This document shows, piece after piece, positions 29,930 through 33,914 of a stretch of DNA of 33,914 nucleotides. Under the pieces are notes generated by a model that made no database searches, was not told the origin of the DNA, and was given only the letters and a program-made list of their open reading frames with translations. Numbering within the stretch: the stretch's first letter is position 1; the number at the start of each line of letters is the position of its first letter. Both the position numbers and the translations under genes were made by a program. The stretch comes from Xanthobacteraceae bacterium. GTDB lineage: Bacteria; Pseudomonadota; Alphaproteobacteria; Rhizobiales; Xanthobacteraceae. Location of the stretch: assembly GCA_025929595.1 (NCBI GenBank), contig JAICQA010000002.1:1-33914 (forward strand). Direction: 5' to 3'.

Positions 29930-31009
29930 TTGTCCGTCGACGTTCCGATCGGCACCACGTCCGTCAGTCTCGCGCAACTGGACGAGCGCTCGCGCGAGAT
30001 TTTCCGCCGCATCGTCGAAAGCTATCTCGCCACCGGCGATCCGGTTGGCTCACGCAATGTCTCGCGCATTTTGCAGACCGCGCTTTCGCCGGCCTCCGTG
30101 CGCAACGTCATGGCCGACCTCGAAGCTCTCGGCCTTGTTTATGCGCCGCATACGAGCGCGGGGCGGCTGCCGACCGAGTATGGCCTGCGCTTTTACGTCG
30201 ATGCGCTCCTGGAGTTTGGCGATCTCTCCGGCGAAGAGCGCCGCAAGATCGAGGCGCAGGTTTCCGCGGCCCGCTCCGACAGTCTCGATAACGTTCTGAA
30301 CGAAGCCTCGGCCATGCTCTCCGGCCTCTCACGCGGAGCGGGTGTCGTCACCGCAAACAAGACCGATCCGCGCCTGCGGCACATCGAATTCGTCGGGCTT
30401 GATCCCGGCCGCGCGCTCATGGTGCTCGTGTCCGACGACGGTCAGGTCGAGAACCGGCTGGTAACGCTCGCGCCGGGCACCTCGCAGTCGCAGCTTGTCG
30501 AAGCGACGAATTTTCTCAATGCGCGCATACGCGGCAAGACGCTCGCCGAAGTGAAGGCGGATCTCGAAAGCGCCGCCGCCTCGGCGCGCGCCGAGCTTGA
30601 CGAGCTGACGCGCAAAGTGGTCGCCGCCGGCCTCGCGAGTTGGTCGGGCGGCGACACCGCCGAGCGCAAGCTGATCGTGCGCGGACAGGCCAAGCTCCTT
30701 GAAGACCTTAAGGCCATGCAGGACCTCGAGCGCGTCCGCCTTCTCTTTGACGACCTCGAAACCAAGCGCGAGGTGATCGATCTTCTTGGCAAGGCGGAGG
30801 AAGGCGAGGGGCTGCGCATCTTCATCGGCTCGGAGAACAAGCTCTTTTCGCTGTCGGGTTCCTCGACCATCGTTGCACCCTACCGGGACGGCGCGGGCCG
30901 CATTGTCGGCGTCCTTGGCGTCATCGGCCCGACCCGCATGAACTATGCGCGCGTGATCCCGATGGTCGATTACACTGCCCGGGTCGTCAGCAAGATCATC
31001 GGCGGCTGA
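29930..31009 (+). CDS. hrcA: Heat-inducible transcriptional repressor HrcA
   Basis: HrcA binds the CIRCE operator and represses chaperone genes such as groESL at normal temperature. The 359-residue product has an N-terminal winged-helix domain (about 15-100), with YLATGDPVGSRNVSRIL, SPASVRNVMADLEALGLV and HTSAGRLPTEYGLRFYVD. The HrcA core and dimerisation region follows, ending in SGSSTIVAPYRDG and IGPTRMNYARVIPMVDYTA. It starts at TTG, six bases after CGGAG; no ATG or GTG fits as well. A weak promoter candidate (TTGCTC at 29874 and CATAGT near 29898) precedes it. I see no CIRCE element (TTAGCACTC-N9-GAGTGCTAA) in this window, so its targets are elsewhere. Confidence 0.96.
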   Translation: MSVDVPIGTTSVSLAQLDERSREIFRRIVESYLATGDPVGSRNVSRILQTALSPASVRNVMADLEALGLVYAPHTSAGRLPTEYGLRFYVDALLEFGDLSGEERRKIEAQVSAARSDSLDNVLNEASAMLSGLSRGAGVVTANKTDPRLRHIEFVGLDPGRALMVLVSDDGQVENRLVTLAPGTSQSQLVEATNFLNARIRGKTLAEVKADLESAAASARAELDELTRKVVAAGLASWSGGDTAERKLIVRGQAKLLEDLKAMQDLERVRLLFDDLETKREVIDLLGKAEEGEGLRIFIGSENKLFSLSGSSTIVAPYRDGAGRIVGVLGVIGPTRMNYARVIPMVDYTARVVSKIIGG

Positions 31010-31071
31010 CCTCCCGTTAACCCGAATACGTCCGATTCCAGCCGTAACCGGCCGCTTTCCGTCGCCAATGC

Positions 31072-31100
31072 CTTGATTTTTGCGGGCGACAATCTGATAT
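31072..31100 (+). promoter_or_regulatory. RpoH-type promoter of grpE
   Basis: CTTG (31072-31075) is followed after 18 bases by CTGATAT (31094-31100). This matches the alphaproteobacterial heat-shock pattern CTTG-N17/18-CYTATNT with one mismatch. Transcription would start near 31107, 23 bases before the grpE ATG, so an open frame beginning at 31073 is unlikely to be translated. Confidence 0.5.
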
Positions 31101-31129
31101 CGGGTGCGAAAACCGCATCCAGAGCCAGT

Positions 31130-31717
31130 ATGTCTAATACGAACGATAACCGCCCCGACGCCGAAAATGGCGCGTCCCCCGCCGAAACGCCGGAGGCCGC
31201 GCCCGCACCCGAAGAACAAGTGCGCGTCCTCGCCGCAGCCGTCGATGAGCTGCGCGACAAGTTCCTGCGCGCCGTTGCCGAAACGGATAATGTGCGCAAG
31301 CGCGCCGAGCGCGATGTTGCTGACGCACGCACCTATGGCATCGCGGGGTTCGCGCGCGACATTCTTTCCGTCGCCGACAATCTCGCGCGTGCACTGGGCG
31401 TCGTGACGCCCGAGCAGCGTGCCGGTGCCGATGAAACCTTGAAGGCCCTGCTCGACGGTGTCGATCTCACGCGCCGTGAGATGCACAACGCGCTGAAGAA
31501 GCACGGCGTGCGCGAGCTCGATCCCAAGGGCGAGAAGTTCGACCCGAACTTCCATCAGGCCATGTATGAAGTGCCCGATCCCGAAGTGCCGGCGGGTACG
31601 GTGGTGCAGGTCGTGCAGACCGGCTACGCCATCGGCGACCGCGTGTTGCGGCCCGCGATGGTCGCCGTCGCCAAGGGCGGCGCGAAGGCGAACGCGCCCG
31701 AACCTGCCGCAACCTGA
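31130..31717 (+). CDS. grpE: Nucleotide exchange factor GrpE
   Basis: GrpE releases ADP from DnaK and so drives its chaperone cycle. The 195-residue product has a disordered acidic/Pro-rich N-terminus (1-30), a long coiled-coil helix (about 30-75, with LRAVAETDNVRKRAERDV), and the C-terminal four-helix/beta-wing domain with KFDPNFHQAMYEV, GTVVQVVQTGY and IGDRVLRPAMVAVAKG. I chose the ATG at 31130 because the RpoH-like promoter would place the transcript start just ahead of it. The ribosome binding site is weak. hrcA lies 120 bases upstream on the same strand. Confidence 0.96.
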   Translation: MSNTNDNRPDAENGASPAETPEAAPAPEEQVRVLAAAVDELRDKFLRAVAETDNVRKRAERDVADARTYGIAGFARDILSVADNLARALGVVTPEQRAGADETLKALLDGVDLTRREMHNALKKHGVRELDPKGEKFDPNFHQAMYEVPDPEVPAGTVVQVVQTGYAIGDRVLRPAMVAVAKGGAKANAPEPAAT

Positions 31718-31734
31718 TCCATCTGGGGGCCGAT

Positions 31735-32415
31735 GTGCCGCAGCTGGTCGAACTGAAAGCCGCGCGCCCGTTGGCCTCCGGCGCCTATCGCGATGTTTTT
31801 CAGCATCCCGGCGATGATGGGTTGCTCATCAAGGTCATCAGGCCGCTGTTCGTCGAGCGCGACGCGCGGCGCGCCAACTGGTTCGAGAAGTGGCAGGGCC
31901 TTGGGGCTTACAAGAGTCTCATGCGCGAAATCGAGAAGTATCTGGTTCTGCGCGAACGCGGACAGCACGATCTTCCCTTCATTCAGCATTTTGCCGGCAT
32001 TGTCGAAACCGATCTCGGCCTCGGCATGGTCGTGCGCAAAGTGCGGGCGCGCGATGGCGGGCTTGCGCCGACGCTCGCTGAGATCGTCCGTACGCGCGGA
32101 CTCGATCCGGATCTTGTCGCGCGCATTGACGCGCTGCGGGACGACGTGATCCGCCATCATGTTGTGTTCGGTGACATCAGCGCCAACAATATCGTCGAGG
32201 CGGCCGATGCGGAGCACGGCCACCGGCTGGTCATCATCGACGGACTGAACGACCGGCTGTGGCTGCCCGTCAATTCCCTGAGCGTGACGTTTTACCGGGC
32301 TTATTGCGACCGGCGCTTTGCGCGGATGATGGACATGTTGCGAACGGTCGACCTCTCTCGCGAGACGCCGATGGTGGTCCCGGCTAGCGGCCGGCAAGGC
32401 TTGCCGCAAGGTTAA
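31735..32415 (+). CDS. YrbL-like kinase-fold protein
   Basis: This 226-residue protein is similar to the PhoP regulatory network protein YrbL, a family with a protein-kinase-like fold and no firmly known activity. Kinase-type residues are visible: Lys33 in LLIKVIRP (ATP-anchoring lysine), Glu65/Glu67 in a MREIEKYL helix, Asp147 and Asn151/152 in FGDISANNIV (catalytic loop), and Asp169 in VIIDG (DFG position). It is therefore probably able to bind nucleotide and might phosphorylate a small molecule or protein. The start is GTG at 31735, five bases after GGGGG, 17 bases after grpE. Its position between grpE and dnaK suggests co-expression with grpE. The last 20 residues (VPASGRQGLPQG) look unstructured. 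Confidence 0.82.
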   Translation: MPQLVELKAARPLASGAYRDVFQHPGDDGLLIKVIRPLFVERDARRANWFEKWQGLGAYKSLMREIEKYLVLRERGQHDLPFIQHFAGIVETDLGLGMVVRKVRARDGGLAPTLAEIVRTRGLDPDLVARIDALRDDVIRHHVVFGDISANNIVEAADAEHGHRLVIIDGLNDRLWLPVNSLSVTFYRAYCDRRFARMMDMLRTVDLSRETPMVVPASGRQGLPQG

Positions 32416-32468
32416 TGAGAAGGGGTCCTGGCGGGGGCCGGAAAGCCGCTCGGGAGAGGCGGTTCAGC

Positions 32469-32497
32469 CTTGCGGGTGTCTGGAGCCCCTCCTATAT
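32469..32497 (+). promoter_or_regulatory. RpoH-type promoter of dnaK
   Basis: CTTG (32469-32472) is followed after 18 bases by CCTATAT (32491-32497), an exact match to the alphaproteobacterial heat-shock pattern CTTG-N17/18-CYTATNT. Transcription would start near 32504, leaving a leader of about 135 bases before the dnaK ATG. It makes dnaK independent of grpE and the kinase-fold gene. Confidence 0.62.
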
Positions 32498-32506
32498 CAC
32501 CCGCGA

Positions 32507-32526
32507 ACGTCGCGAAGCCGCGACGT
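32507..32526 (+). promoter_or_regulatory. Perfect hairpin at the 5' end of the dnaK leader
   Basis: ACGTCGCG (32507-32514) pairs exactly with CGCGACGT (32519-32526) around AAGC. It starts within a few bases of the predicted transcript start, so it would cap the dnaK mRNA. It may stabilise the mRNA or act as a weak terminator for read-through from upstream. A CCCC/GGGG pairing follows at about 32530-32543. Confidence 0.45.
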
Positions 32527-32639
32527 CATCCCCAATCGCGGGGGCCGTGCGGGGGGCGAGCGTGGCGAAAGGCCAGCCCGTCCTGCCGGGTGCTGTAAGT
32601 CAGACCTGGACGGCCTGCCGGAAAGAGTGAGGTAGAGAT

Positions 32640-33914
32640 ATGTCCAAGGTCATCGGTATCGACCTCGGTACGACCAATTCCTGCGTAGCGGTCATGGAGG
32701 GCAAATCGCCCAAGGTGATCGAGAACGCCGAGGGCATGCGCACCACGCCCTCCATCGTGGCCTTCACGGACGACGGCGAGCGGCTCGTCGGCCAGCCCGC
32801 CAAACGCCAGGCCGTCACCAATCCCGAAAAGACCTTCTTCGCGGTCAAGCGCCTGATCGGCCGCCGCTACGACGACCCCACAGTCGAGAAGGACAAGAAG
32901 CTCGTCCCCTATTCCATCGTGCGCGCCTCCAATGGCGACGCGTGGCTCTCGGACGGCAAGAACCAGTATTCCCCGTCGCAAGTCTCCGCGTTCATCCTTC
33001 AGAAAATGAAGGAAACGGCAGAAGCTCATCTCGGCGCCAAGGTCGAGAAGGCGGTCATTACCGTTCCCGCCTACTTCAACGACGCACAGCGCCAGGCGAC
33101 GAAAGACGCCGGCAAGATCGCGGGCCTTGAAGTCCTGCGCATCATCAACGAGCCGACCGCGGCCGCGCTCGCCTACGGTCTCGACAAGAAGGCCGCCGGC
33201 ACGATTGCGGTCTACGACCTTGGCGGCGGCACCTTCGATATCTCCATTCTTGAAATCGGCGACGGCGTCTTCGAGGTGAAGTCGACGAACGGCGATACGT
33301 TCCTCGGCGGCGAAGATTTCGACATGCGCCTCGTCGGCTATCTCGCCGACGAATTCCAGAAAGAGCAGGGCATCGATCTGCGCAAGGACAAGCTCGCGCT
33401 CCAGCGCCTCAAGGAGGCGGCCGAGAAGGCGAAGATCGAGCTCTCTTCCACCAGCCAGACCGAGATCAATCTGCCCTTCATCACGGCGGACGCGTCCGGC
33501 CCGAAGCACATGACCATGAAGCTGACGCGCGCCAAGTTCGAGGCGCTCGTCGACGACCTGATCCAGAAGACCATGGAGCCCTGCAAGAAGGCGTTGAAGG
33601 ACGCCGGGCTCTCGGCGGCCGAGATCAGTGAAGTCGTGCTCGTCGGCGGCATGACGCGCATGCCGAAGGTGCAGGAAGCGGTGAAGCAGCTCTTCGGCAA
33701 GGAGCCGCACAAGGGCGTCAATCCGGATGAAGTCGTTGCGATCGGTGCCGCCATTCAGGCGGGCGTGTTGCAGGGCGACGTCAAGGACGTGCTCCTGCTC
33801 GACGTGACCCCGCTCTCGCTCGGCATCGAGACCTTGGGCGGCGTGTTCACCCGGCTCATCGATCGCAACACGACGATCCCGACCAAGAAGAGCCAGGTCT
33901 TCTCCACCGCCGAG
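32640..33914 (+). CDS. dnaK: Molecular chaperone DnaK (partial, cut by window end)
   Basis: DnaK is the Hsp70 chaperone, working with GrpE and DnaJ in protein folding and heat-shock control. The first 425 residues are present, out of a usual 630-640. They cover the complete ATPase domain, with GIDLGTTNSCVAVMEG, VITVPAYFNDAQRQATKDAG, the NEPTAAALAYGLDKK segment, VYDLGGGTFDISILE, FLGGEDFD and VVLVGGMTRMPKVQ. The LLLDVTPLSLGIET linker and the first part of the substrate-binding domain follow. A GAGG ribosome binding site lies seven bases before the ATG. The frame is open to the last base of the window. dnaJ, if present, would be outside. Confidence 0.98.
   Translation, partial: MSKVIGIDLGTTNSCVAVMEGKSPKVIENAEGMRTTPSIVAFTDDGERLVGQPAKRQAVTNPEKTFFAVKRLIGRRYDDPTVEKDKKLVPYSIVRASNGDAWLSDGKNQYSPSQVSAFILQKMKETAEAHLGAKVEKAVITVPAYFNDAQRQATKDAGKIAGLEVLRIINEPTAAALAYGLDKKAAGTIAVYDLGGGTFDISILEIGDGVFEVKSTNGDTFLGGEDFDMRLVGYLADEFQKEQGIDLRKDKLALQRLKEAAEKAKIELSSTSQTEINLPFITADASGPKHMTMKLTRAKFEALVDDLIQKTMEPCKKALKDAGLSAAEISEVVLVGGMTRMPKVQEAVKQLFGKEPHKGVNPDEVVAIGAAIQAGVLQGDVKDVLLLDVTPLSLGIETLGGVFTRLIDRNTTIPTKKSQVFSTAE

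Noticed and set aside
31010..32639. CIRCE operator (TTAGCACTC-N9-GAGTGCTAA) before grpE or dnaK
   Set aside because: No matching inverted repeat is present in either upstream region, despite hrcA being next to them.

Overview
The window is a high-GC, gene-dense stretch of a bacterial chromosome. It looks alphaproteobacterial, most likely order Hyphomicrobiales near the Bradyrhizobium/Rhodopseudomonas/Xanthobacteraceae group. The supporting signs are chemotaxis gene content of the rhizobial type (CheD, a STAS-CheY pair ahead of CheA, no ordinary CheZ), an alphaproteobacterial LexA box (GTTC-N7-GTTC) before comM, RpoH-type promoters of the CTTG-N18-CYTATNT form before grpE and dnaK, and the neighbourhood hrcA/rph/rdgB/hemW. 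The assignment to a family is inference.

Region 1 (122-15564, + strand) is a chemotaxis cluster: cheW, a LivK-like periplasmic binding protein with its own terminator-like hairpins, three transmembrane chemoreceptors in tandem, cheR, cheD, cheB, a STAS-receiver fusion, cheA, cheY and a small helical protein with a CheZ-type DxxxQ motif. All three receptors end in the same W-K-E-F tail, a likely docking site for CheR/CheB. The first has an internally duplicated periplasmic module and the third carries a CxxCH haem c sensor. From cheR on, the genes overlap or nearly touch, so the adaptation enzymes, kinase, response regulators and the probable signal-termination proteins are made together. No flagellar genes are in view.

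Region 2 (15561-16588, - strand) is a two-gene unit facing the che cluster tail to tail: a receiver protein whose C-terminal tail resembles the CheY-binding peptide of FliM and CheZ, and a helical protein resembling an HPt domain without the usual histidine. Region 3 (16706-21263) holds comM with a LexA box, a secreted amidase-like protein, a membrane diguanylate cyclase and a divergent secreted protein of unknown function. A perfect 16-bp palindrome lies between the last two.

Region 4 (21368-25090) holds the rsmI-yraN-gshB operon on the - strand and a divergent lipoprotein of the LpoA/LppC-like periplasmic-binding type. Region 5 (25121-29794, - strand) is rph-rdgB, then a Bug-type solute-binding protein and an aldo/keto reductase, then hemW. 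The middle pair interrupts a housekeeping neighbourhood. Region 6 (29930-33914, + strand) is the heat-shock cluster hrcA, grpE, a YrbL-like kinase-fold protein and dnaK (cut by the window end). grpE and dnaK each have an RpoH-like promoter, so chaperone genes probably respond to RpoH while hrcA supplies the repressor for CIRCE-controlled genes elsewhere. No tRNA, rRNA, CRISPR array, transposase or prophage gene was seen. No gap between genes exceeds about 250 bases.
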